Assembly: GCA_035250245.1 (NCBI GenBank)
Contig: DATFFH010000031.1
Location: 1-64,000 of the forward strand
DNA from: Luteimonas_C sp035250245
Lineage (GTDB): Bacteria; Pseudomonadota; Gammaproteobacteria; Xanthomonadales; Xanthomonadaceae
DNA: 64,000 nucleotides
Reading direction: 5' to 3'
Shown piece after piece: positions 16,689-24,570 of this stretch. The notes under the pieces were generated by a model, which was not told the origin of the DNA, did no database searches, and saw only the letters and a program-made list of their open reading frames with translations. Each line of letters starts with the position of its first letter. The first letter of the stretch is position 1. The position numbers were made by a program, and so were the translations under genes.

Positions 16689-17951
16689 TCAGCGCGTGCC
16701 CGCTTCGGCCACCGGCGCGCGCAACGCCGGCAGCAGCCGCCCGGGATCGCTGTCGTTCGGCGCGGCGGGAATGCCGAGCAACCGCGTCAGCAAGGGATAC
16801 ACGTCGACGTTGTCGAACGGCGGCAGCGTCGCGCCGCTGCGGAACGAGGGGCCGCGCGCGATGAACAAGGCGCGCATCGACGGTAGCGCCGGATCGAAGC
16901 CGTGCGAGCCGCGCGTCGCGTTCTTCGGGCGTTCGTTCAGTTTCTTGCGCGACACCGCATCCCAGCCTTCGCGCATCTGGCAGACGATCGGCGGAACCCG
17001 CGGATTCGTCCCATATTTCCAGCGCGCCGGCAATTCGCCTTTGCGCCAACATTCGTAATGCGGATGCGCGCCGAGCAGGCGCGATTCGGCGCGGCGCTCG
17101 CGGCCCGGTTTCGGTGCGAAGCCGACGGATTGCCCGTCCGACACGACTGCGGCGTCGGCGGGCGACACCATGTCCTCGGTCGCTATCGCATGCCCCGGCC
17201 CGACTTCGGCCATGCCATGATCGGACACCACGATCAAATCGGTGCTGCGCGATAATCCGCGCGCCGCCAAGCCTTGCAACAGGCGACCCACCGCGGCGTC
17301 GGCTTCCGCGATCGCATTGCGCGCTTGTGCCGAATCGGGGCCGAAATCGTGTGCGCTCTTATCCACTTTTTCGAAGTACAGCGTGACCAACCGCGGCCGC
17401 TGCGCGAGCGGCGCGTCCAGCCAAGCCAGGACTTGATCGACGCGCGTTTCGTAGCTGACGGCGTAATCGAATTCTTTCCAATGCGTCGGCCGCACGCCGC
17501 CGATCGCGGCCTCGCTGCCCGGCCAGAACATGGTGGCGGTGCGCAGGCCCGCTTTTTCCGCGCCGACCCAGACCGGTTCGCCATCCCACCAGCGTCCGTC
17601 GCCGACCGCGTTGCGATTGGACAGTTTGAAATCGCCCAAGACCGGATCGCGCATCGTGTTGTGGACGATGCCGTGATGGTCGGGACGCAACCCGGTGACG
17701 ATGGTGTAGTGGTTCGGGAACGTCAACGAGGGATAAGAGGGATTCATCCACTCGGCGCGCACGCCTTCGGCTGCAATCCGGGACAGGTTCGGCGTCAGGC
17801 CGCGGTCCAGGTAATCGGGACGGAAGGCGTCGATCGAGATCAACAAGACCGTGCGGGGGTCGGATGGCCCGGATCGGGTTCCGTTCCCGGCGCAACCGGC
17901 CAGGAGCAAGCACAACAGCAGGGTGCGAAGAATGACGAACGGCAGGCGCAT
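16689..17951 (-). CDS. lipoprotein phosphodiesterase, ENPP/alkaline phosphatase superfamily
   Basis: A 420-aa lipoprotein: MRLPFVILRTLLLCLLLAGC has a clear lipobox. The mature domain is of the nucleotide pyrophosphatase/phosphodiesterase type, with metal Asp in LLISIDAFRPDY, the nucleophile Thr in PSLTFPNHYTIVTG, and zinc ligands in EKVDKSAHDFGP and VVSDHGMAEV, then HGFDP. Substrate could be nucleotides or phospholipid head groups; it cannot be told from sequence. I use ATG 17951; a TTG ten codons upstream would spoil the signal sequence. Confidence 0.88.
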   Translation of the reverse strand: MRLPFVILRTLLLCLLLAGCAGNGTRSGPSDPRTVLLISIDAFRPDYLDRGLTPNLSRIAAEGVRAEWMNPSYPSLTFPNHYTIVTGLRPDHHGIVHNTMRDPVLGDFKLSNRNAVGDGRWWDGEPVWVGAEKAGLRTATMFWPGSEAAIGGVRPTHWKEFDYAVSYETRVDQVLAWLDAPLAQRPRLVTLYFEKVDKSAHDFGPDSAQARNAIAEADAAVGRLLQGLAARGLSRSTDLIVVSDHGMAEVGPGHAIATEDMVSPADAAVVSDGQSVGFAPKPGRERRAESRLLGAHPHYECWRKGELPARWKYGTNPRVPPIVCQMREGWDAVSRKKLNERPKNATRGSHGFDPALPSMRALFIARGPSFRSGATLPPFDNVDVYPLLTRLLGIPAAPNDSDPGRLLPALRAPVAEAGTR

Positions 17952-18007
17952 GCGTTTACGGGACGTTTTAGCTTGTGCCAAGCATGCCGCAGGTGGAGGG
18001 GATTTTC

Positions 18008-18562
18008 ATGACGGCCGCAAGACTTCTGATCCATTGCGCTGCTGCATGGCTCGCGGCGCTACCGATACCGGCCGCTTTTGCGGCGGAATCGCAGGCGTCC
18101 GCGCCCCGCCTGAGCGCGGCCGAATGCGAAGTCTGGGCGCGCGAGTTGAGCTTCGCCCGGTCCGTCGCCGACCACGATCCCGTCGCGTTCGCCGCCCATC
18201 TGCATCCGGGCGCGGTGTTCGGCGCCAAGAGCCCGCAGCCGCAGCGCGGGCGCGACGACATCGCCAGGGCCTGGCAGGGCATCGTCGAAGGCAAGCGAGT
18301 GAAGCTCTCCTGGTACCCGACCATGGTCGCGATCGGCGGCGAAGGCGACATCGCCTATTCCAGCGGGCCGGCGTTGTACGAAAGCTTGGTGCCGGATGCG
18401 AAGCAACGTTATTCGATCGGTGGATTCCAATCGATCTGGCACAAGGATGCCGACGGCGTGTGGCGGGTGCTGTTCGATGATGGCGTGCAGCCGGTGCCGG
18501 CGAGCGATGCGCAGGTCGAGGGTTTCAGGAAGGGCCGACTCGAGGTTTGTCCGAAGGTGTAG
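18008..18562 (+). CDS. exported NTF2-like (SnoaL/DUF4440) protein
   Basis: A 184-aa protein with signal peptide (MTAARLLIHCAAAWLAALPIPAAFAAE) and an NTF2-like cone fold. Characteristic features are VADHDPVAFAAHLHPGAVFG, the ARAWQGIVEGKRVKLSW helix and the end strand VWRVLFDDGV. These domains bind small ligands or act as simple enzymes; no function can be assigned. GGAGGGG is 6 bases before the ATG. It is divergent from the phosphodiesterase lipoprotein. Confidence 0.78.
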   Translation: MTAARLLIHCAAAWLAALPIPAAFAAESQASAPRLSAAECEVWARELSFARSVADHDPVAFAAHLHPGAVFGAKSPQPQRGRDDIARAWQGIVEGKRVKLSWYPTMVAIGGEGDIAYSSGPALYESLVPDAKQRYSIGGFQSIWHKDADGVWRVLFDDGVQPVPASDAQVEGFRKGRLEVCPKV

Positions 18563-18566
18563 CTTT

Positions 18567-18711
18567 TTCCTCTCCCCTCGTGGGAGAGGATGCCCGAAGG
18601 GCAGGAGAGGGGGCGAGCGAAGCGAGTGCTTTTGCATGTGGACATCCGCCAAAAGCCGAACCCTCTCCCTGGCGCTTCGCGCCTTTCCCTCTCCCGCGGA
18701 GGGGAGAGGGA
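18567..18711. repeat. C-rich inverted repeat cluster, family D
   Basis: Two palindromes (cctctcccctcgtgggagagg and ccctctcccgcggaggggaga) flank a spacer. The stretch aaaagccgaaccctctccct recurs almost unchanged at about 33474. These units lack the GTAG tip. Located between convergent genes. Confidence 0.75.
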
Positions 18712-18723
18712 AAAAAACGGCCG

Positions 18724-19239
18724 TCATCCGAACAGATCGCCGGTGACGGGTTTGGTTTCAGGCAATTTCAACGCGCCTTCCATGCGCAGCAATTTCTCTT
18801 TCACGTCCAAACCGCCGCCGAAGCCTGTCAGCGCGCCGTTCGCGCCGATCACGCGATGGCAGGGCAGGATGATCGGAATCGGATTACGCCCGTTCGCCGC
18901 GCCCACGGCACGAGCGGATTCCGGTTCGCCGATCAGCTTGGCCAATTGGCCGTAGCTCCAGGTGACGCCGTACGGGATCTCCGCCAGCGTGTTCCACACC
19001 AGCACCTGGAACGGCGTGCCGGCGGGAGCGAGCGGCAGATCGAATTCTTGGCGTTCGCCTTCGAAATATTCTTCCAACTGCTTGCGCGCATGCGCTACGC
19101 GCGGCGGCGAGCGCAGCCACGCGCTGCGGCCGCCGGGCACCGGATGCCGGTTGCGTTCGAACAGGATGTGGCGCAGACCGCCTTCGTCCGCGGCTACGAC
19201 CAGTTTGCCGATCGGCGTCTTGAATTCATCGAACCACAC
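18724..19239 (-). CDS. ogt: methylated-DNA--protein-cysteine methyltransferase
   Basis: Removes methyl groups from O6-methylguanine by suicide transfer to its own Cys. The 171-aa protein has the active site PCHRV with C127, the Asn of the hinge (AVGAANGRNP), and the helix-turn-helix ending in TWSYGQLAKLIG. The start is GTG 19239, with AAAGGA upstream; this overlaps the 3' end of the ada-alkA gene by 14 bp, so the two are translated together. There is no Ada N-terminal domain here; that is on the partner gene. Confidence 0.94.
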   Translation of the reverse strand: MWFDEFKTPIGKLVVAADEGGLRHILFERNRHPVPGGRSAWLRSPPRVAHARKQLEEYFEGERQEFDLPLAPAGTPFQVLVWNTLAEIPYGVTWSYGQLAKLIGEPESARAVGAANGRNPIPIILPCHRVIGANGALTGFGGGLDVKEKLLRMEGALKLPETKPVTGDLFG

Positions 19240-20731
19240 GTTCCCGTTTCCTTTGTTCCGAGCGCGCCACCGCATGGTCGCCGGCCAGGTGCCACAACTG
19301 CAATACCGCGTAGGCCCGCCATGGGCGCCAGCTTTCCGCACGCGCAGCGGTGGCGCGTTCGCTCAGGCGCGAGCCGTCGCCGGTCGTGGCGCCGCCCAGC
19401 ACCTGTTGCAGGACCAGATCGCCGGCCGGAAACGCGTCCGGCTGGCTCAGGGCGCGCATCGCCACGTATTGCGCGGTCCACGGGCCGATGCCGGGCAAGG
19501 CGGTGAAACGCTCGATGAAATCGTCCAGCTTCTGGCCGGCGCCGAAATCGATGCGGCCTTCGGCCACCGCGCGCGCCAGCGAGCGAAGCGTCGCCGCGCG
19601 CGTCTTTGGCAGGCCCAGCAATTCCAGCGGCGCGCCGATCAGGCGTTCCGGCGCCGGGAATACGCGGTCCAACCCAGCGGGCGCGCCCTTGCAAGGTTCG
19701 CCGTAAGCTTCGACCAGGCGCCGCGCCAGCGTCGTCGCACCGGCCACGCTCACCTGTTGGCCGAGCACTGCGCGCACCGCGAGTTCGAAACCGTCCCAGC
19801 CGCCGGGCACACGCAAACCGGGACGCTTCTTGATCGCCTGCGCCAGCAGCGGTTCGTCGCGCAGCACCGCATGCACGGCGCGCAAGTCCGCATCCAGGTC
19901 GAACACGCGCCGCACGCGTCGCACGATGTCCGGAATGACGCGCGGATCCTGGCCTTCGATACGCAACAGCAATTCCGGCCGCTTCGGATCCGCGCTCACT
20001 TGGATCAGCGTGGGCGTGTCCGCGGGGCCGACCACGCGTTCGTAACTGTCCGCATTGACGCGTTCGATGCCGGGAATCGCGCGCTTGGCCAGGAACGCGA
20101 GCATCAACGGGAAATCGAACGGCGGCCGATATCCGAAGCGCAGCGTCAGCGCGCCTGCCGGGGCGTTCGCGTTCTGACGGCGGATCGCGGTCGGCGCCAT
20201 CCCGCAACCTTCCAGGAACGCGGCGTTGAAGCGGCGCAAGCTGTTGAAGCCCGCGGCGAGCGCGATTTGCGTCACCGGCAGCGAGGTTTCCGTCAGCAAC
20301 TGCTTCGCCAGCAGCATTCGACGCGTGCTATGCACCACGATCGGCGTCGCGCCGGTGCGCACCAGGAACAGGCGCCGCAATTGGCGGCTGCTGACGCCGA
20401 CGCGCAGCGCTAAATCTTCCACCGATCCGTCTTGCAGTGCGCCTTCTGCGATCAGTTCCAACGCGCGCTGCACGGTCTCTTCGCCGATCCGGGCATAAGC
20501 TTCGGGCGACAACTCCGGTCGGCAGCGAAGGCATGGCCGATAGCCTGCCGCGACCGCGGCGGCCGCGGTGGGCATGAATACGACGTTTTTGCGCTTCGCT
20601 GTCGGCGCCGGGCACACCGGCCGGCAATAGATGCCGGTGCTGCGCACTGCGATAAAGAACAGACCGTCGAAGCGCGGGTCGTGGGCGATCCGCGCGCGGT
20701 CGCAGATTTCGGGGGAGGGCATGCCGTGCAT
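19226..20731 (-). CDS. Ada-type regulator fused to AlkA glycosylase
   Basis: A 501-aa fusion. Residues 1-75 are the Ada zinc domain with C36, C40, C67 and C70; C36 is the usual methylphosphotriester acceptor. Residues 85-185 are an AraC-type helix-turn-helix domain. From about 195 to the end is AlkA: N-terminal domain, then HhH-GPD with LPGIGPWTAQYVAMRAL and the catalytic Asp in FPAGDLVL. It therefore senses DNA alkylation, regulates, and excises 3-methyladenine. Together with ogt it spans all functions of the adaptive response. Confidence 0.93.
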   Translation of the reverse strand: MHGMPSPEICDRARIAHDPRFDGLFFIAVRSTGIYCRPVCPAPTAKRKNVVFMPTAAAAVAAGYRPCLRCRPELSPEAYARIGEETVQRALELIAEGALQDGSVEDLALRVGVSSRQLRRLFLVRTGATPIVVHSTRRMLLAKQLLTETSLPVTQIALAAGFNSLRRFNAAFLEGCGMAPTAIRRQNANAPAGALTLRFGYRPPFDFPLMLAFLAKRAIPGIERVNADSYERVVGPADTPTLIQVSADPKRPELLLRIEGQDPRVIPDIVRRVRRVFDLDADLRAVHAVLRDEPLLAQAIKKRPGLRVPGGWDGFELAVRAVLGQQVSVAGATTLARRLVEAYGEPCKGAPAGLDRVFPAPERLIGAPLELLGLPKTRAATLRSLARAVAEGRIDFGAGQKLDDFIERFTALPGIGPWTAQYVAMRALSQPDAFPAGDLVLQQVLGGATTGDGSRLSERATAARAESWRPWRAYAVLQLWHLAGDHAVARSEQRKRERVVR

Positions 20732-20800
20732 GGGGCTATTTTAGGCCCTTCGATGGGGGCGACTAGCCGTTTTCGGACAGAGCCATTTCTGCGCTTTATC

Positions 20801-20937
20801 TCCTCTCCCCCGCTTGCGGGGGAGAGGGCTAGGGTGAGGGGGTGAGCGCCGCAGGCGCGAATGCTTTTGATTTTATCGGCAGGATCAAAGCGTCCTCCTC
20901 ACCTCAACCCTCTCCCCCGCAAGCGGGGGAAAGGGAG
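20801..20937. repeat. C-rich inverted repeat pair, family D
   Basis: cctctcccccgcttgcgggg with its inverted copy about 100 bp further on, each itself a hairpin. It lies between the ada-alkA promoter region and the thuA-like gene. Confidence 0.75.
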
Positions 20938-20953
20938 CCAAGCACAAGCAGGC

Positions 20954-21751
20954 TCAGCAGTCTTCGGACGATCGCGCAGCGAACCGCAGTCCGCGCAGCA
21001 CGTGCGCCCGGAATGTCGCATCGCCATACTTCGCTTGCGAGTGTCCCAAGCCGGTGTACCAACTGCGGCCTTCGCGCACACGATGGCACCACGCGATCGG
21101 ATGATCCTCCCCCCTCGTTCCGCCGGTATAGCCGCGTTCGTCCACCGTCGCGACCACGCGTACGCGTCCGCGCGGATTGCTGCGATAGTTGTACAGCTCG
21201 TCCGTGATCCGCCACGGCGTCGAACGTAACGGACGCGCACCTTCAAAAACTACCTTCGTTGTTTGCAAACCCGGCGGATGGCTCGCGAACCAAGCGCCGA
21301 CCAATTCGCCGTACCACGGCCAGCCGTATTCAGTGTCCGCCGCCGAATGCAGCCCGACGAAACCGCCGCCGTTCTCGACGAAGGCGCGCAGAGCGGCCTG
21401 TTGGGCATTACCCAGCACATCGCCGGTGGTGTTCGCGAACGCCACCACGCGGTACCGCGACAAGTTTTCGGCCGAAAACGCGGCGGCATCCTCGCTGTGA
21501 TCTATCTGCCATCCCAGTCCGGCGCCGAGCTCGCGCAGCGCCGTTACTGCGGCCGGTATCGAGTCGTGACGAAACCCCTGAGTGCGCGTGAACACCAGCA
21601 TCCGCACAGGCGCTCCTCGCTGAAGCGGCTCTTGTGGGAGCGGCTTCAGCCGCGAGCTCTTTTGCTCCGAAGCGCGCACAGGCGCCTGGCCATCCGCGAG
21701 CGCTATGCCGAAGAGCAGGAAAACCAGCAGAAAAGCCGCGAAAAAGCGCAT
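20954..21751 (-). CDS. exported ThuA-like (trehalose utilisation family) protein
   Basis: A 265-aa protein with signal peptide (MRFFAAFLLVFLLFGIALAD) and a glutamine-amidotransferase-like ThuA fold: MLVFTRTQGFRHDSI, RYRVVAFANTTGDV, VENGGGFVGLHSAADT and HPIAWCHR. ThuA proteins act on sugars (3-keto sugar chemistry has been suggested). Residues 31-47, between signal and domain, are encoded by an inverted pair of family B REP sequence at 21620-21659 (KSSRLKPLPQEPLQRG), so the repeat has been absorbed into the reading frame. Confidence 0.82.
   Translation of the reverse strand: MRFFAAFLLVFLLFGIALADGQAPVRASEQKSSRLKPLPQEPLQRGAPVRMLVFTRTQGFRHDSIPAAVTALRELGAGLGWQIDHSEDAAAFSAENLSRYRVVAFANTTGDVLGNAQQAALRAFVENGGGFVGLHSAADTEYGWPWYGELVGAWFASHPPGLQTTKVVFEGARPLRSTPWRITDELYNYRSNPRGRVRVVATVDERGYTGGTRGEDHPIAWCHRVREGRSWYTGLGHSQAKYGDATFRAHVLRGLRFAARSSEDC
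21620..21659. repeat. REP pair of the GTGGG type inside a coding sequence
   Basis: gctgaagcggctcttgtggg directly followed by its inverted continuation forms a near-perfect hairpin. It matches the unit at 12146 and 37852 but has almost no spacer, and it is in frame within the thuA-like gene. Confidence 0.8.
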
Positions 21752-21814
21752 CCCTGCATCCTAGCGCGCCCTGGGAGATAATCGCGTCTTCCCGCACTTT
21801 GGACCCGAACCGGC

Positions 21815-23479
21815 ATGTCCACCCGCAAAGACCCGTCCCGCACCATCCGCGCCCCGCACGGCAGCGAACTCAGCTGCAAGAGCTGGCTGACCGAGGCGCC
21901 GTTCCGCATGATCCAGAACAACCTGGATCCGGACGTGGCCGAGAATCCGGCGGAATTGGTGGTCTACGGCGGCATCGGCCGTGCGGCGCGCGATTGGGAA
22001 TGCTTCGATGCGATTTTGAAGTCGCTGAAGGAGCTGGACGACAACGAAACCCTGCTGGTGCAATCCGGCAAGCCGGTCGGCATCTTCCCCACGCATGCGG
22101 ATGCGCCGCGCGTGCTGCTCGCCAATTCCAACCTGGTGCCGCACTGGTCCACCTGGGAGCATTTCAACGAGCTCGATAAGAAAGGCCTGATGATGTACGG
22201 CCAGATGACGGCCGGCAGCTGGATCTACATCGGCAGCCAGGGCATCGTGCAAGGCACGTACGAAACCTTCGTCGAAATGGGCCGCCAGCATTACGGCGGC
22301 GATCTCGCCGGAAAATGGATCCTCACCGCCGGCCTGGGCGGCATGGGCGGCGCGCAGCCGCTGGCCGCGTCGCTGACCGGCGCTTGCAGCTTGAACATCG
22401 AATGCCAGCAGTCGCGCATCGACATGCGCCTGCGCACGCGCTACGTGGACGAGCAGGCGAGCGATCTGGACGACGCGCTCGCCCGCATTGAAAAGTACAC
22501 GAAGGCCGGCCAGGCGAAATCGATCGCTTTGCTCGGCAACGCGGCGGAGATCCTGCCGCAGCTGGTGCAGCGCGGCGTGCGTCCGGACGCGGTCACCGAC
22601 CAGACCAGTGCGCACGATCCGGTCCACGGCTATCTGCCGATCGGCTGGACCGTCGAGCAGTGGCTGGCCGAGCAGAAGCAGCATCCTGAAAAAGTGCGCG
22701 ACGCGGCCAAGAAGTCGATGCGCGTGCACGTCGAGGCGATGCTCGCGTTCCAAAAGATGGGCGTGCCGACTTTCGATTACGGCAACAACATCCGCCAGAT
22801 GGCCAAGGACGAAGGCTGCACGAACGCATTCGATTTCCCGGGTTTCGTGCCGGCCTACGTGCGTCCGCTGTTCTGCCGCGGCGTCGGCCCGTTCCGTTGG
22901 GTCGCGTTGAGCGGCGATCCGGAAGACATCTACAAGACCGATGCGAAAGTGAAGGAACTGATCCCGGACGACAAACACCTGCACCGCTGGCTGGACATGG
23001 CGCGCGAGCGGATCAGCTTCCAGGGCCTGCCGGCGCGCATCTGCTGGGTCGGCCTGGGCCAGCGCCACAAACTGGGCCTGGCGTTCAACGAAATGGTCCG
23101 CAAGGGCGAATTGAAGGCGCCGGTGGTGATCGGCCGCGACCATCTGGACAGCGGCAGCGTGGCTTCGCCGAACCGCGAGACCGAGTCGATGAAGGACGGG
23201 TCGGATGCGGTGTCCGATTGGCCGCTGTTGAACGCGATGCTCAACGTCGCCGGCGGCGCGACCTGGGTGTCGCTGCACCACGGCGGCGGTGTGGGCATGG
23301 GCTATTCGCAGCATTCGGGCGTGGTGATCGTTTGCGACGGCACCGATGCCGCGGACAAGCGCATCGCGCGCGTGCTGTGGAACGATCCGGGCACGGGCGT
23401 GATGCGGCATGCGGATGCGGGTTACGAGATCGCGCAGCAATGCGCGAAGGAACAAGGCTTGAAATTGCCTATGGTCTGA
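21815..23479 (+). CDS. hutU: urocanate hydratase
   Basis: Hydrates urocanate to imidazolonepropionate using tightly bound NAD. The 554-aa length is normal. Visible signatures are VYGGIGRAARDWECFD near residue 50, the NAD loop TAGLGGMGGAQPL near 170, FCRGVGPFRW with the active-site Cys and WVSLHHGGGVGMGYSQH near the C-terminus. It supplies the substrate of HutI, encoded 7 kb away. hutH is not in the window. Confidence 0.97.
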   Translation: MSTRKDPSRTIRAPHGSELSCKSWLTEAPFRMIQNNLDPDVAENPAELVVYGGIGRAARDWECFDAILKSLKELDDNETLLVQSGKPVGIFPTHADAPRVLLANSNLVPHWSTWEHFNELDKKGLMMYGQMTAGSWIYIGSQGIVQGTYETFVEMGRQHYGGDLAGKWILTAGLGGMGGAQPLAASLTGACSLNIECQQSRIDMRLRTRYVDEQASDLDDALARIEKYTKAGQAKSIALLGNAAEILPQLVQRGVRPDAVTDQTSAHDPVHGYLPIGWTVEQWLAEQKQHPEKVRDAAKKSMRVHVEAMLAFQKMGVPTFDYGNNIRQMAKDEGCTNAFDFPGFVPAYVRPLFCRGVGPFRWVALSGDPEDIYKTDAKVKELIPDDKHLHRWLDMARERISFQGLPARICWVGLGQRHKLGLAFNEMVRKGELKAPVVIGRDHLDSGSVASPNRETESMKDGSDAVSDWPLLNAMLNVAGGATWVSLHHGGGVGMGYSQHSGVVIVCDGTDAADKRIARVLWNDPGTGVMRHADAGYEIAQQCAKEQGLKLPMV

Positions 23480-23531
23480 TGTGCCGGCCGTCGCCAGGCG
23501 GCCGTATCGACAACGAAGGGGAGGGGGCTGC

Positions 23532-24128
23532 ATGAACCGGGTGTGGATCGCGATTCTGCTGGTGGTGTTCGCGTTGCTGGCCTATGTGGGCCTGGAGAAA
23601 TTGGCGAAGAAGGGTGTGGAGCAGTACGCCGGGCAAAAGATGGACGATCTGCAGGCGGAGGCGGCCAAGAAATATCCGAACCTGCCGCTTTCCGATGCGG
23701 TGAAGAAAGTCGGCGAGGAACGCGCCAGCGCGATGCTGAGCGCCGAATCCAACCCCGCCCAGAAGAACCTGCGCGCCGCGCAGATGTTCTATGGCTACTA
23801 CTTCCTCAACACTAAAATCCGCGTCGAATACTGCAACACCCGCGGCGCCGACATATCGCCCTTCGTCAATCGCTTCGAAGCCAACAACCGCGCCGAAGCC
23901 GCCCGCGCGCAGGCCATCTTCGCCAAAGCGAACACTCAACCGGAAGACATGCTGGCCATGATCCGCCCGGCGCTGGCGAAAGCCGTCGAGCAGGACATGA
24001 AGGACGTGAGCGCCGGCGCCGGCGTGCCGGTCGATAAGGCGTGCGCGTTGTTCAACGAGCATGCGGTGACGTTGGCGGATTACATCAAGTTGCCGGGGGA
24101 TGTAAGGGCGGCGTTGATGGCGGAGTGA
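23532..24128 (+). CDS. membrane-anchored protein of unknown function
   Basis: A 198-aa protein with one N-terminal transmembrane segment (VWIAILLVVFALLAYVGL) and a mostly helical, charged remainder that should face the periplasm. Two Cys occur (in RVEYCNTRG and DKACALFNE). I do not recognise a family. GAAGGGGAGGGGGC precedes the ATG, and the gene follows hutU by 52 bp, so it may be cotranscribed with it. Confidence 0.68.
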   Translation: MNRVWIAILLVVFALLAYVGLEKLAKKGVEQYAGQKMDDLQAEAAKKYPNLPLSDAVKKVGEERASAMLSAESNPAQKNLRAAQMFYGYYFLNTKIRVEYCNTRGADISPFVNRFEANNRAEAARAQAIFAKANTQPEDMLAMIRPALAKAVEQDMKDVSAGAGVPVDKACALFNEHAVTLADYIKLPGDVRAALMAE

Positions 24129-24154
24129 GACGTTTACCAGTCGAAGTCGGGACC

Positions 24155-24241
24155 GTAGGGGAACCTGCGAAGCAGATTCCGCCGTGGTTGCGACGGATCG
24201 GCGACCGCTAGGCGGAATCGCCTGCGGCGGTTCCGCCCTAC
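24155..24241. repeat. GTAG-REP pair, family E
   Basis: Begins GTAGGGGAACCTGCGAAGCA and ends with ggcggttccgccctac. The arms are less alike than in families A-C, with gcggaatc/gattccgc as shared core. Confidence 0.65.
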
Positions 24242-24322
24242 GCGAAGCGAGCTCCGATGCAGGCTCAGCCCGCGTAGTCCGAACGTTCCTCCACTGGTTG
24301 GCGAGACCAACGGTCCTCGCAT

Positions 24323-24384
24323 ACGGCGGGCTGAAGCCCGCCCTACGTTTTATGGCAATTTGTAGAGTGGGCTTCAGCCCGCCG
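24323..24384. repeat. GTAG-REP pair, tail-to-tail
   Basis: cggcgggctgaagcccgccc ending CTAC, then after 15 bp GTAGAGTGGGCTTCAGCCCG. Unlike the other pairs, the GTAG tips here face inward. Confidence 0.75.
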
Positions 24385-24521
24385 TTTGCCGGTCGAAGCC
24401 AGTAAAATCCTGTGTTGACAAAGTACCGGACGTGCCCGCGCCGCTTCGACTCAAGTGCGCTTTCCCGGGCTACAGGATGCCGCCGCCCGTATACAGCATT
24501 GGTACACGCCGCGTGCACGAA

Positions 24522-24544
24522 CCCAAGCGTAGAAGCCGCTTGGG
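24522..24544 (+). promoter_or_regulatory. leader hairpin upstream of PNGase A-like gene
   Basis: CCCAAGCG, loop TAGAAGC, CGCTTGGG: a perfect 8-bp stem ending 26 bases before the GTG start. No T-run follows, so it is not a standard terminator; role unknown. Confidence 0.4.
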
Positions 24545-24570
24545 GGACCCGATAGCCGCGAGGTCTCCGC

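Larger units (their letters stand above)
24129..24570. other. 442-bp gene-free region filled with REP elements and a leader hairpin
   Basis: Contains two different GTAG-REP pairs (24155-24241 and 24323-24384) and the leader of the PNGase A-like gene with a hairpin at 24522-24544. A TTGACA occurs at about 24414 but no -10 box stands at the right distance. No coding sequence is convincing. Confidence 0.6.

Noticed and set aside
21761..23533. 590-codon minus-strand frame antisense to hutU
   Set aside because: HutU is full length and highly characteristic on the other strand; the frame is rich in His, Val and Arg as expected of a shadow.
24414..24420. TTGACA as -35 box for the PNGase A-like gene
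   Set aside because: No -10 box 16-18 bp downstream and the start codon is 150 bp away.
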